Shown here piece by piece: positions 17,749-26,126 of a stretch of DNA of 64,000 bases. How positions within the stretch are numbered: position 1 is the first letter of the stretch; each line of letters starts with the position of its first letter. Under the pieces are notes generated by a model. That model saw only the letters and a program-made list of their open reading frames with translations, searched no databases and had not been told where the DNA came from. Both the position numbers and the translations under genes were made by a program. Source of the stretch: Ideonella sp. (GTDB taxonomy: Bacteria; Pseudomonadota; Gammaproteobacteria; Burkholderiales; Burkholderiaceae_C); NCBI RefSeq assembly GCF_016702655.1, contig NZ_JADJDO010000040.1, forward strand, positions 62,001 through 126,000, given 5' to 3'.

Positions 17749-19509
17749 ATGGACACCAAGACGATTTCGCCCGCGCCGGCCACGGCCTCGTCGGCCGACC
17801 TGGCCAAGGCGGCGCTGCGCCGTCTCGTGCTGTCCAGGCTCGAGCCAACGCCCGAGAACTTCGCGCGCGCCTACCGTGCCGAGGCTGGATTGGCCGGTCC
17901 GCGCGCCCAGCGTGGCGCACGCGCGCTGGCGATGCTGGAGGGTATCGTCGGCGCCAGCGCGCCGCAGGCCGAGCCCGGCCGCTGCCGTGCGCTCGCACAG
18001 GCCCTGTTCGACGGCCACTGGGATTTGGCCGAGCGCGAGCTCGAGAGCATGTTGCAGGGTGACCCGCCGGGTGGCGCGCTGGCCGGCCTGATCGAGCGCC
18101 TGGTGCGAGGGCTGGAGCGCGGCGGGCGCCAGTGGACGAGCGCACGGCGCAAGGAGAGCCTGCAGCGCGTGCTCGCCGGCAGCCGCATCGACGCGCAGTT
18201 GCTGCAGCGCCGGCTGACGCAACTCGTCGCCAGTTGGGAGAGCGACTGCGCCGAAGGCTTCGAGCCGCAGAAGCAGGATGCGCTGGTCTCGCTCGGGATC
18301 GCCGAAGCGCCGATCGTGTCGGACCCGGGCTGGGCTGGCGTCGTCGCGCGCCTCGCCTCGAGTCTGCAGGGCACCCTGGCCCCGACCGATGGCGCCGATT
18401 CTGCGGCCGCCCGGGTCTCGCTGCTCGTGGCGGCTAATCCGACCGTGGCGACTCCGGAACTCGTTGCTGCCGCGGGGCAACTCGCCGAGATGGTCGAGCG
18501 TGAGCTCGCGCGGCGCGAGCGCCTCGTGGGCCAGCTCTCCGGGCTGTGCGTGGAGTTGACCGAAGGCCTGTCCGATCTGGCCGAGGACGACAGCTGGGCA
18601 CAGGGTCAGCTCATCGCAATGCGCGCGACGCTGGCCGGCGGCGTCACGTCGCGCGGCGTGCGCTCGGCGGGCGAGCTGCTGCGCAAGACGCGCGAACAGC
18701 AGGGGCGCTTGCGCGACGAGCGATCGCAGGCGCGCGACGCGCTCAAGGGCTTGATCAACCAGATGCTCGGGGAGCTCGGCGATCTGGGTTCTCACACCGG
18801 GCGCTTCCAGGAGAAGGTCGGCCGCTATGCCGAGGTGATCGACAAGGCCGAGTCGCTGGAGAGCCTGACCAGTGTCGTCGGCGACATGCTGTCGGAAACG
18901 CGCAGCGTGCAGGAACTCGTCGGCCACACCCAGGCGCGCCTGCAGAATGAACACGCGCGCGCCACCGCATTGTCGGACCGCGTGACCGAACTGGAGTCCG
19001 AGCTGCGGCGCCTGTCCGACGAGGTCTCGACCGACCAGCTGACCCAGGTCGCGAACCGGCGCGGGCTGATGCAGGCCTTCGAGACCGCCCGCGCCCAGGC
19101 CGCGCGCGACGGACAGCCATTGGCGATCGGCCTGCTCGACGTCGACAACTTCAAGCGCTTGAACGACGAGCTCGGCCACAGCGCCGGCGATGTCGCGCTG
19201 CGCTCGCTTGCCGGCGTGATCAGCAAATCGTTGCGCCCGGCGGATGCGGTGGCGCGTTTCGGTGGCGAGGAATTCGTCGTTCTGCTGCCAGCGACACCGA
19301 TCGACGAAGGCCAGCAGATCCTGACTAGGCTGCAGCGCGCGTTGTCGGTCGGATTGTTCATGCACGAGCACAAGACCGTGTTCGTGACCTTCTCTGCAGG
19401 CGTCACGACCTATCGACCTGGGGAGACGCTCGAGCAGGCGCTTGAACGCGCCGACGCAGGCCTCTACGAAGCCAAGCGCACCGGCAAGAACCGGACCTGC
19501 ACCGGGTGA
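17749..19509 (+). CDS. diguanylate cyclase with long helical N-terminal region
   Basis: 586 residues. The C-terminal third is a GGDEF-family domain with FGGEEF near residue 504. An intact inhibitory site (RPAD) lies exactly five residues upstream, so the enzyme should make cyclic-di-GMP and be product-inhibited. The first 400 residues match no domain I recognise; they are alanine-, leucine-, arginine- and glutamate-rich and look helical, with a likely coiled coil just before the catalytic domain (about 395-425) that could drive dimerisation. No membrane segment is seen. With its neighbour (phosphodiesterase plus GGDEF) it forms an opposed cyclic-di-GMP pair. Confidence 0.92.
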   Translation: MDTKTISPAPATASSADLAKAALRRLVLSRLEPTPENFARAYRAEAGLAGPRAQRGARALAMLEGIVGASAPQAEPGRCRALAQALFDGHWDLAERELESMLQGDPPGGALAGLIERLVRGLERGGRQWTSARRKESLQRVLAGSRIDAQLLQRRLTQLVASWESDCAEGFEPQKQDALVSLGIAEAPIVSDPGWAGVVARLASSLQGTLAPTDGADSAAARVSLLVAANPTVATPELVAAAGQLAEMVERELARRERLVGQLSGLCVELTEGLSDLAEDDSWAQGQLIAMRATLAGGVTSRGVRSAGELLRKTREQQGRLRDERSQARDALKGLINQMLGELGDLGSHTGRFQEKVGRYAEVIDKAESLESLTSVVGDMLSETRSVQELVGHTQARLQNEHARATALSDRVTELESELRRLSDEVSTDQLTQVANRRGLMQAFETARAQAARDGQPLAIGLLDVDNFKRLNDELGHSAGDVALRSLAGVISKSLRPADAVARFGGEEFVVLLPATPIDEGQQILTRLQRALSVGLFMHEHKTVFVTFSAGVTTYRPGETLEQALERADAGLYEAKRTGKNRTCTG

Positions 19510-19535
19510 ACCGCGCGCGTCCGGGCCGGCAATGC

Positions 19536-19571
19536 AAAAGGGCGACGCAGGCCTTCACCTTGCGTCGCCCT
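19536..19571 (-). terminator. intrinsic terminator for the minus-strand periplasmic protein
   Basis: AGGGCGACGCA at 19539-19549 and its exact complement at 19561-19571 form a perfect 11-bp stem with an 11-nt loop. Read on the minus strand the stem is followed by CTTTTGC, a short T-run, so it fits a rho-independent terminator for the gene ending at 19616. It also lies behind the plus-strand GGEEF gene and may stop both transcripts. Confidence 0.75.
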
Positions 19572-19615
19572 GCGGTCCAGCCGGCCCCGCAAGGCCGGCC
19601 GTCGGCCGGGGGAGG

Positions 19616-20041
19616 TTACTTCTTCTGGACCGGCGGGCCCTTGTCCTGACCCGCAGCCACGGTACCTTCGACCGTCGTGCCGGCCTTGTTGGCTGCGGCG
19701 GCTTCGGCCTTGACATCCGGACGCGCGGCTTGGGTCGTCGGCTTCTTGGGCATGTCCTGCTTGACCACGGCCTCTTGACCGTGCGGAATGGCGCCAGCCT
19801 TGTTGGCGGCGGCGGTATCCGACTTGACTGCGGCGCGCTGGGTGCTGGTCGGGGCGGGCTTCTTGGGCATGTCCTGGCCCTTGGACGCCGTACCTTTCTC
19901 CGTCGTGCCAGCCTTGTTGGCGGCAGCAGCCTCGGCCTTGACTTCGGCGCGAGTGGGCGAGGAGGCAGCGGTCTGGGCCGAGGCCGAGACGGCGAACGCC
20001 GAGATGAGGGCGACGGTGAAGAGGGAAGGAGCGAATTTCAT
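19616..20041 (-). CDS. periplasmic protein with three VK..AAANKAG repeats
   Basis: A 141-residue protein with a clear Sec signal peptide (hydrophobic core, cut probably after SASA near residue 22). The mature part is three repeats of about 38 residues, each with V-K, then AAANKAG; the first two then have QDMPKKP. It is rich in alanine, lysine, glutamate and threonine, has no cysteine and is probably extended or disordered. The start of each repeat (RAEVKAEAAAA) recalls the short DUF4148-like periplasmic proteins of Burkholderiales. A GGAG lies 7 nt before the ATG. Function unknown; a cell-envelope role is inference. Confidence 0.85.
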   Translation of the reverse strand: MKFAPSLFTVALISAFAVSASAQTAASSPTRAEVKAEAAAANKAGTTEKGTASKGQDMPKKPAPTSTQRAAVKSDTAAANKAGAIPHGQEAVVKQDMPKKPTTQAARPDVKAEAAAANKAGTTVEGTVAAGQDKGPPVQKK

Positions 20042-20292
20042 GCGAATCTCCAGAGGGAAAGGTTGTCGTTAAGGACTGGCGCCATCAGCTCACTACCGAC
20101 TCATCGTCGCGCTTTCGGCGCTGCGGATGGCCGCCGTGATGCCTAGCGCCGACTCAACGCATGGCGTCACGAGTCGGTTTACAAGGGACGCCGAATTCTA
20201 CATGTCGGCCCTCCGACGCGGCCGGGGTGTTGTCGCGAAGCAACCATTGTGGCGCAAGCCAGATCACTTGTCCTCGCGGGCGCGCGGCTCGG
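20042..20292. promoter_or_regulatory. intergenic region upstream of the triple-repeat protein
   Basis: No gene is seen in these 251 bp. CCGACTC occurs at 20096-20102 and 20149-20155, and its complement GAGTCGG at 20171-20177, so the last two can form a 7-bp stem with a 15-nt loop. These could be binding sites for a regulator of the minus-strand gene starting at 20041. I could not assign -35 and -10 boxes with confidence. Confidence 0.35.
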
Positions 20293-20379
20293 CGGAGACG
20301 GTGAGATTCGAACTCACGGAGGAGTTGCCCCCTCGGCAGTTTTCAAGACTGCAGCCTTAAGCCACTCGGCCACGTCTCC
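20293..20379 (-). tRNA. tRNA-Ser (anticodon UGA)
   Basis: Read on the minus strand, GGAGACG at the 5' end pairs with CGTCTCC at the 3' end. The anticodon stem-loop is GCAGT-CTTGAAA-ACTGC with anticodon TGA, and the T arm is GTGAG-TTCGAAT-CTCAC. A long variable arm with a CTCC/GGAG-type stem is typical of class II tRNA-Ser. The 3' CCA is not encoded. It lies 14 bp behind the apaH stop on the same strand; a TAGAAT at 20391-20396 (minus) could be its own -10 box but lacks a clear -35. Confidence 0.95.
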
Positions 20380-20393
20380 CCGCTGCTCGGATT

Positions 20394-21245
20394 CTATTCG
20401 CCGCGCTCAGCGCTGCGGGCCCAGGGCTGCGGCGCCTGGGCCTGGGCGCAGCGCACCTGGAAGATCTCGCGCCGGCCGGCGTCGATGCGCGCGGCGCTCA
20501 ATGCGCCGCCCCAGACGCAGCCGCTATCGAGTGCGAGCAGGTTCGGCCTGTCGAGTGCGCCGAGCGTCGACCAGTGGCCGAACGCGACCCGGGTGTCGGC
20601 CGTGCGGCGTCCGGGTACCTCATACCAAGGCATGAAACCGGGCGGTGCGCTGCCAGCGCTGTCCTTGGTGTCGAATTCGAGCTGTCCCTCGGCGGTGCAG
20701 AAGCGGATACGCGTCAACGCGTTGACGATGAAGCGCAGGCGGTCGTGCCCGGCGAGACCCGCCTTCCAGCGCGCCGGCCGGTCGCCATACAGCACGTGCA
20801 TGAAACCCGCCCGGCCCGGCCCGCGCAGCGCGGCCTCGACTTCGGCGGCCAGCGCCAGCGTCTGGTCGCGATCCCACTGCGGGGCGACGCCGGCGTGGAC
20901 GAGCAGCCAGCCGTCGTCGAAAGCCGCCATGCGTTGCCCGCGCAGCCAGTCGAGGAGTTGGTCGCGGTCGGGTGCGGCGAGGATTTCGGTCAATGTGTCC
21001 TGGCGCTTCATGCGTTGCGCGCCTTCGGCCACGACCAGCAGGTGCAGGTCGTGGTTGCCGAGCAGGCAGTCGGCCGCCGCGCCGAGCGCAACCAGCCGGC
21101 GCAGCGTGGCGAGCGACTGCGGGCCGCGGTTGACGAGGTCGCCCATCAACCACAGGTGGTCGCGTGATGGCGAGAAGCCGATCTCCGCGAGCAGCCGGTC
21201 GAGCGCGTCGCAGCAGCCCTGCACATCGCCAATGAGGAAGTTCAT
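20394..21245 (-). CDS. apaH: symmetrical bis(5'-nucleosyl)-tetraphosphatase ApaH
   Basis: ApaH cleaves Ap4A to two ADP and so sets the level of this stress nucleotide and of Np4 RNA caps. The 283-residue protein carries the metallophosphatase motifs GDVQGC, GDLVNRGP and GNHD and a later HAGV. The frame runs further upstream through repeat DNA, but the true start is ATG 21245, giving the canonical NFLIGDVQGC beginning. It lies directly upstream of tRNA-Ser on the same strand and is divergent from the CorC-type gene, with tandem repeats in the shared upstream region. Confidence 0.95.
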   Translation of the reverse strand: MNFLIGDVQGCCDALDRLLAEIGFSPSRDHLWLMGDLVNRGPQSLATLRRLVALGAAADCLLGNHDLHLLVVAEGAQRMKRQDTLTEILAAPDRDQLLDWLRGQRMAAFDDGWLLVHAGVAPQWDRDQTLALAAEVEAALRGPGRAGFMHVLYGDRPARWKAGLAGHDRLRFIVNALTRIRFCTAEGQLEFDTKDSAGSAPPGFMPWYEVPGRRTADTRVAFGHWSTLGALDRPNLLALDSGCVWGGALSAARIDAGRREIFQVRCAQAQAPQPWARSAERGE

Positions 21246-21246
21246 C

Positions 21247-21420
21247 TTCAGTCCGGTGCCGGGCCGCCCCAAGCCGGACTGCGCCCCCTCGGGGGGCAGC
21301 GCAGGCGCGAAGCGACCAGCGTGGGGGTTGTCATTCAGTCCGGTGCCGGGCCGCCCCAAGCCGGACTGCGCCCCCTCGGGGGGCAGCGCAGGCGCGAAGC
21401 GACCAGCGTGGGGGTTGTCA
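21247..21420. repeat. two perfect 87-bp tandem copies of the REP-like unit
   Basis: 21247-21333 and 21334-21420 are identical over 87 bp. Each contains an inverted pair CAGTCCGG...CCGGACTG and a GCCCCCTCGGGGGGC hairpin. The unit is the reverse-orientation form of the C-rich repeat at 2820, 37810 and 62481. The array lies in the apaH-corC divergent region and begins one base before the apaH start codon, so it forms the apaH leader. Identity between copies implies a recent duplication, or an assembly artefact. Confidence 0.9.
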
Positions 21421-21504
21421 TTCGCCCAATTCTGCTACGCTGCGCGCACCTGGCTTCGCACGGGGGAGATGGCGCAGCGGACGACGGCCCGCGGTGCGCC
21501 TTGC

Positions 21505-22818
21505 ATGGACCTTGCCCTTCTCGCATTCCTGATCCTGCTCAACGGCGGCTTCGCCATGTCGGAGATGGCGCTCACCGCGAGCCGCAGGACGCGGCTGACG
21601 GTGATGGTCGAGGCTGGCGACCGCCGTGCCCAGGCGGCACTCGACCTGCACGAGAACCCGACCAAGTTCCTGTCCGTGGTCCAGATCGGCATCACGTCGA
21701 TCGGGATCCTGAACGGCATTGTCGGCGAGGCGGCTTTCTCGGAGCCGCTCGCGACCTGGGCCGCGTCGACCTTCCACATCGGCGGCAAGGCGGCAGCGCT
21801 CAGTGCCACGGCGCTGGTGGTGGTGATCATCACCATGTTGACGATCGTGTTCGGCGAACTCGTGCCCAAGCGCCTCGGGCAGATGTATCCCGAGGCGGTG
21901 GCGCGCATCGTGGCCCAGCCGATGGAGTGGATGTCGTGGATCGCGCGGCCGCTGGTCAAGCTGCTGTCTTGGAGCACCGAAGGCACCTTGCGCCTGTTCG
22001 GCGTGCGCGGCGGACCGTCGCGCAGCGTGACCGAGGAGGAAATCGCAGCGAGCCTGGAAGAGGGCGTCGATGCCGGCGTCATCGAGGCCCAGGAGCACCA
22101 GATGGTGCGCAACGTGTTCCGTCTCGACGACCGGCCGGTGGGCTCGATGATGATTCCGCGCAACGAGATCGTCTGGCTCGACGCGGCGGCGCCGCGCGAG
22201 GAGGTGCTGCACGTGATCGCCGAGGCCGAGCATTCGCGCTACCCGGTCTGCCGCGGGGGTCTCGACGACGTTCTGGGCATCGTCAGCGCGCAGAGCCTGC
22301 TGCAGCAGGCGCTGCGCGGCGACGCGCTGGCTCTGGGCGAGCATCTTCAGCCGGCGGTCTTCGTCCCCGAGACGCTGTCGGGCATGGAACTGCTCGAGCA
22401 GTTCCGCGCCAGCAGCGTGCAGCTCGTCTTCGTCGTCGACGAATACGGCGAAGTGCAGGGCGTGGTCACGGTGCGCGACGTGCTGGAGGCGATCACCGGC
22501 GAATTCACGAATCCGACCGATGCCGACACCTGGGCCGTGCGCCGTGCCGACGGCAGCTGGCTGTTCGACGGCCTGATCCCGGTGCCGGAGCTCAAGGACC
22601 GGCTCGCCATCAAGGAGCTGCCCGAGGAAGACCGCGGCCGCTACAACACGCTCGCCGGCATGGTGATGCTGCTCCTCGGCCGCCTGCCGCAGACAGCGGA
22701 TGCAGTGGAGTGGGAAGGATGGCGTTTCGAGGTCGTCGATCTCGACGGCAAGCGTGTCGACAAGGTGCTCGTGAGCCCGCTGCCGCCCGACCAGGGCGGC
22801 AACGTCGCTGGAAGCTGA
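21505..22818 (+). CDS. CNNM/CBS-domain membrane transporter, HlyC/CorC family
   Basis: A 437-residue protein of the UPF0053 type. Residues 1-190 are the CNNM (DUF21) membrane domain, with several hydrophobic segments and the NPTKFLSVVQIGIT and FGELVPKRLG motifs. A CBS pair follows (about 205-330; MIPRNEIVWLDA, then VDEYGEVQGVVT), then a CorC_HlyC C-terminal domain (about 345-430). Relatives are linked to magnesium and cobalt efflux or resistance; old hemolysin labels come from weak similarity. I chose ATG 21505 because it starts the membrane domain. An ATG at 21469 is open but has no properly spaced ribosome site. Confidence 0.9.
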   Translation: MDLALLAFLILLNGGFAMSEMALTASRRTRLTVMVEAGDRRAQAALDLHENPTKFLSVVQIGITSIGILNGIVGEAAFSEPLATWAASTFHIGGKAAALSATALVVVIITMLTIVFGELVPKRLGQMYPEAVARIVAQPMEWMSWIARPLVKLLSWSTEGTLRLFGVRGGPSRSVTEEEIAASLEEGVDAGVIEAQEHQMVRNVFRLDDRPVGSMMIPRNEIVWLDAAAPREEVLHVIAEAEHSRYPVCRGGLDDVLGIVSAQSLLQQALRGDALALGEHLQPAVFVPETLSGMELLEQFRASSVQLVFVVDEYGEVQGVVTVRDVLEAITGEFTNPTDADTWAVRRADGSWLFDGLIPVPELKDRLAIKELPEEDRGRYNTLAGMVMLLLGRLPQTADAVEWEGWRFEVVDLDGKRVDKVLVSPLPPDQGGNVAGS

Positions 22819-22844
22819 GGACTTTGCCGCGCGCCGGGTGCTCG

Positions 22845-23831
22845 TCAGGCAGCGAGTTCGGGCAACACGACGAGCTTGCCCATCGCCTGCCGGCTGGCCA
22901 GGCGTTGGATCGCGGCCGCAGTGTCGGCGAGCGCGACGCGTTCGCTGATCACAGGCCGTACCTTGCCCTGCGCAAACCATTGCGCGAGTTGACCCATGTT
23001 GGCCTGATGCGCCGCCGGGTCGCGGCGCACTGCCGAGCCCCAGAACACGCCGAGGATGGCGCGTTCCATCAGCAACGCGAGATTGAGCGGGATCTTCGGG
23101 ATCTCGCCCGAGGCGAAGCCGATCACGAGGAAGCGTCCGCGCCAGGCGGTTGCGCGCAGCGCCGTCTCGGCGAGGCTGCCGCCGACCGGGTCGTAGACCA
23201 CGTCGGCGCCCTTGCCGCCGGTGAGCGCGTCGACGCGCTTGCGCAGGTCCTCGTCGCTGTAGTTGATGGTCTCGTCGGCGCCGACCTTGCGCGCGAGCGC
23301 GAGCTTGTTGGCGCTCGACGCGGCGGCGATCACGCGCGCGCCCAGCGCCTTGCCGATCTCGATCGCCGCCAGCCCCACGCCGCCGGCCGCACCGAGCACG
23401 AGCAGCGTCTCGCCGGCCTTCAACGCGCCGATGCTCTGCAGCGCATGCAGCGAGGTGCCGTAGGTCAGCACGAAGGCGGCGCCGAGCTCGAAATCCATGC
23501 CCGGCGGCAGCGGCATCACTTGCGCCGCGTCGGCGATGCATTCCTCGGCAAAGGCGCCGTGGCCGACCGCGGCGATGACGCGGTCGCCTGCGTGCAAGTG
23601 GCGCACACCCTCGCCGACTGCGCTCACGACGCCGGCGAGCTCGGCCCCGGGCGCGAACGGCAACGGCGGCTTGGCCTGGTACAGCCCCTGGACGATCAGC
23701 GCGTCGGGGAAGTTGATCGCCGCGGCCTTGACATCGATCAGCACCTGGCCCGCGCCGGGAACGGGCGTGGGAACGTCTTCGACGCGCAGCGTGTCGATGG
23801 GGCCGAACGCGTGGCACATCAATGCCTTCAT
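22845..23831 (-). CDS. NADPH:quinone oxidoreductase, zinc-free MDR family
   Basis: 328 residues of the medium-chain reductase superfamily, quinone oxidoreductase branch. The N-terminal half is the GroES-like domain (GAELAGVVSAVGEGV). The Rossmann half has VLGAAGGVGLAAIEIGKA and a VVYDPVGG stretch. The structural and catalytic zinc cysteines of alcohol dehydrogenases are absent, as expected. The substrate may be a quinone or an enoyl compound. It is the last gene of a minus-strand run with an alcohol dehydrogenase (31 bp upstream) and two acyl-CoA dehydrogenases, so a role in the same catabolic route is likely. Confidence 0.9.
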   Translation of the reverse strand: MKALMCHAFGPIDTLRVEDVPTPVPGAGQVLIDVKAAAINFPDALIVQGLYQAKPPLPFAPGAELAGVVSAVGEGVRHLHAGDRVIAAVGHGAFAEECIADAAQVMPLPPGMDFELGAAFVLTYGTSLHALQSIGALKAGETLLVLGAAGGVGLAAIEIGKALGARVIAAASSANKLALARKVGADETINYSDEDLRKRVDALTGGKGADVVYDPVGGSLAETALRATAWRGRFLVIGFASGEIPKIPLNLALLMERAILGVFWGSAVRRDPAAHQANMGQLAQWFAQGKVRPVISERVALADTAAAIQRLASRQAMGKLVVLPELAA

Positions 23832-23862
23832 GGGCAGGGTCTCCTGGGGTGGGGGTCGATCG

Positions 23863-24972
23863 TCAATCGAACATGATCACGCCGCGCGCATTGCGCCCGC
23901 TGGCGAGGTCGGCGAAGGCTTCGGCCGCCTCGTCGATGCGATAGCGGCGCGTGATCAGTTCATCCAGCTTCAACCGACCCGCCTTGTACAGCGACAGCAG
24001 GCGCGGAAAGTCCTCGCGCGGCCGCGCCGAGCCGAAGTAGCTGCCGGTGAGCGTCTTCTCTTCGAAGGTGAGGGTGCTGGTGCGGATCGTCGTCTGGTCC
24101 TTCGGGCCGGCGACACCCACCATCACCGCCGTGCCGCCCTTGCGCAGGCAGCCGTAGGCCTGTGCAAGCACCGCGCCGAGGCCGACGCACTCGAAGGCGA
24201 AATCGGCGCCGCCATCGGTGAGCTGGCGCAGCCTGCGCACCACGTTCTCCTCGGTGGCCGCGTTGACGACGTGCGTTGCGCCGAACAGGCGCGCCATCTC
24301 GAGCTTGGCATCGCTGGTGTCGACGGCGACGACGATCGCCGCGCCGCTCACCGCGCAGCCCTGGATCGCGTTCAGCCCGACGCCGCCGGCGCCGAACACG
24401 ACCGCCACCGCCCCCGGCCAGACATTGGCCGTGTTGCAGGCAGCGCCGAAACCCGTCATCACGCCACAGCCGACGAGCGCGCAGCGGTCGAGCGCCACGT
24501 CGTGCGGCGCCTTGACGAGGTTGTCGACATGCAGCGTCGCATACTCGGCCATCACGCCGCAGCCGCTGAAGACGTTGAGCGGCTGCCCTGCGGCGTCGCG
24601 CGTCCTCACGCTGCCGTCGGGCAGCGTCGTCAAGGCCTTGGCCGCCTGGTCGCACAACTGCGGCCGGCCGGTCGCGCAGTAGCGGCACTTGCCGCACATG
24701 CTGACAAAGGAGCTGATCGCCGCATCGCCGACGGCGAACTCGGTCACGCCCTCGCCGACCTCGATCACCGTTCCCGCACCCTCGTGGCCAAGCACGAGCG
24801 GCGGCGGGAACGGGATCGTGCCGTTGGTGGCCGACAGGTCGCTGTGGCACACGCCGCAGGCGGCAAGCTTGATCGTGACCTCGTTGCGGCGCGGGCCCTC
24901 GACGACGATGTCCTCGACGACGACGGGTTCGTTGAGCGCTCGGCAGACGACGGCGCGGGCGGGGCGGTCCAT
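23863..24972 (-). CDS. zinc-dependent alcohol dehydrogenase, class III-like
   Basis: 369 residues. The catalytic zinc site is intact (GVCHSD and GHEGAGTV, with a later VGCGV), as is the four-cysteine structural zinc loop (CGKCRYCATGRPQLC). The NAD(P)-binding motif is VFGAGGVGLNAIQG, followed by VAVDTSD, the aspartate favouring NAD. The fold resembles glutathione- or mycothiol-dependent and aryl-alcohol dehydrogenases of Actinobacteria and Burkholderiales. It lies 22 bp behind an acyl-CoA dehydrogenase gene in a likely four-gene operon, suggesting oxidation of an alcohol intermediate during degradation. The substrate is unknown. Confidence 0.92.
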   Translation of the reverse strand: MDRPARAVVCRALNEPVVVEDIVVEGPRRNEVTIKLAACGVCHSDLSATNGTIPFPPPLVLGHEGAGTVIEVGEGVTEFAVGDAAISSFVSMCGKCRYCATGRPQLCDQAAKALTTLPDGSVRTRDAAGQPLNVFSGCGVMAEYATLHVDNLVKAPHDVALDRCALVGCGVMTGFGAACNTANVWPGAVAVVFGAGGVGLNAIQGCAVSGAAIVVAVDTSDAKLEMARLFGATHVVNAATEENVVRRLRQLTDGGADFAFECVGLGAVLAQAYGCLRKGGTAVMVGVAGPKDQTTIRTSTLTFEEKTLTGSYFGSARPREDFPRLLSLYKAGRLKLDELITRRYRIDEAAEAFADLASGRNARGVIMFD

Positions 24973-24994
24973 GGCAACTCCGGGACAGGTTGGT

Positions 24995-26119
24995 TCAGTA
25001 GGCGTTCAGGGTCGCAAACCGATCGGTGTGGAAGTGCACGTCGCCGAACAGCTCCTGCAGCGTGCGGGCGCGCTTCATGAACAGGCCGAGGTCGAAGGCA
25101 TCGGTCATTCCCATGCCGCCGTGCAGTTGCACGCCCTCACGCACCGCAAGGTCGGCCGTCGCGCACGCGTGGGCCTTGGCGGCGGCGACGAGGCTTGCGG
25201 CAGCTGCAGGATCGGCGTCGAAGGCCTGCTGGGCGCGCAGCAGCAGTGCGCGCGTCAGCTCGATCTCGCAGTAGAGCTGAGCCATGCGGTGCTGCAGGGC
25301 CTGGAACTCGCCGATGATGCGGTCGAACTGCTTGCGCTCCTTCAGGTAGGCGAGGGTGCGCGTGAAGACCTCGTCGGCAATGCCCAGCAGCTGTGCGGCG
25401 ACGACGGTGCGGCCGAGGTCGAGGACTTGCGCAACGGCCGCGGCGCCCGCTGCGCCGCTGCTCATGCGGGCGTCGGGGTCTAGCCGCACGCCGTCGAAGC
25501 GCACGCGCGCCGCGTTGTGCGCGTCGACCATTGCCGTGCGCTCGACCGTGACGCCCGGGGCGCGCGGGTCGACCAGCACGAGGCCGATCGCATCGTCCGG
25601 CTGGCGCGCGGCGACGATCAGCCGCTCGGCCGCATGGCCATCGACGACGAAAGTCTTGGCGCCCCGCAGCACCAGGCCGTCCGCGTCGATGCGGACATGC
25701 GTGGCGATGCACTGCGGGTCGTGGCGCGAGGCTTCGTCGACGGCGAATGCGATCACGGTCTCGGCGCCGGCGATGCGCGGCAGCCATTGCGCCTGCTGTG
25801 CCGGCGAGCCGGCCAGGGCCAGCGCGCGCGCCGCGAGCACGGCGGTGGACAGGAAAGGCGAGGGCGCGAGCGTGCTGCCGAGCGCCTCGCCGATCGCGCC
25901 GGCCTCGACCGCGCCGAGCGCGAGGCCACCCTGCGCCTCGGGGACGAGCGTGGCCGAGAAGCCGAGCTCGCCGAAGCGCCGCCACAGGTCGGCGCTGAAG
26001 CCGGTTGCGTCGCGGCTGTCGCGCAGCGTGCGCAAATGGGCCACGGGCGCGTTCTCGCCGATGAAGGCGAATGCGCTGTCGCGCAGCATCTGCTGCTCCT
26101 GGTTCAGGACAAGGCTCAT
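24995..26119 (-). CDS. acyl-CoA dehydrogenase, subunit lacking the EGT motif
   Basis: 374 residues of the acyl-CoA dehydrogenase superfamily. The C-terminal flavin-binding region with EGVQLHGGMGMT is present, but the usual catalytic-glutamate motif near the end (EGT..Q) is not; the protein ends in LFGDVHFHTDR. In heteromeric FadE enzymes of steroid and alicyclic acid degradation, one subunit looks like this and the partner keeps the glutamate. The partner here is the gene ending 7 bp upstream. ATG 26119 gives a standard N-terminus (LNQEQQMLRDSAFAFI); the open frame further upstream is a shadow of the partner gene. Confidence 0.88.
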   Translation of the reverse strand: MSLVLNQEQQMLRDSAFAFIGENAPVAHLRTLRDSRDATGFSADLWRRFGELGFSATLVPEAQGGLALGAVEAGAIGEALGSTLAPSPFLSTAVLAARALALAGSPAQQAQWLPRIAGAETVIAFAVDEASRHDPQCIATHVRIDADGLVLRGAKTFVVDGHAAERLIVAARQPDDAIGLVLVDPRAPGVTVERTAMVDAHNAARVRFDGVRLDPDARMSSGAAGAAAVAQVLDLGRTVVAAQLLGIADEVFTRTLAYLKERKQFDRIIGEFQALQHRMAQLYCEIELTRALLLRAQQAFDADPAAAASLVAAAKAHACATADLAVREGVQLHGGMGMTDAFDLGLFMKRARTLQELFGDVHFHTDRFATLNAY

Positions 26120-26126
26120 GGCAGTT

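Noticed and set aside
21246..21359. N-terminal extension of ApaH through the tandem repeat
   Set aside because: The added residues are a translated repeat (RPGTGL twice); the family start NFLIGDVQGC follows ATG 21245.
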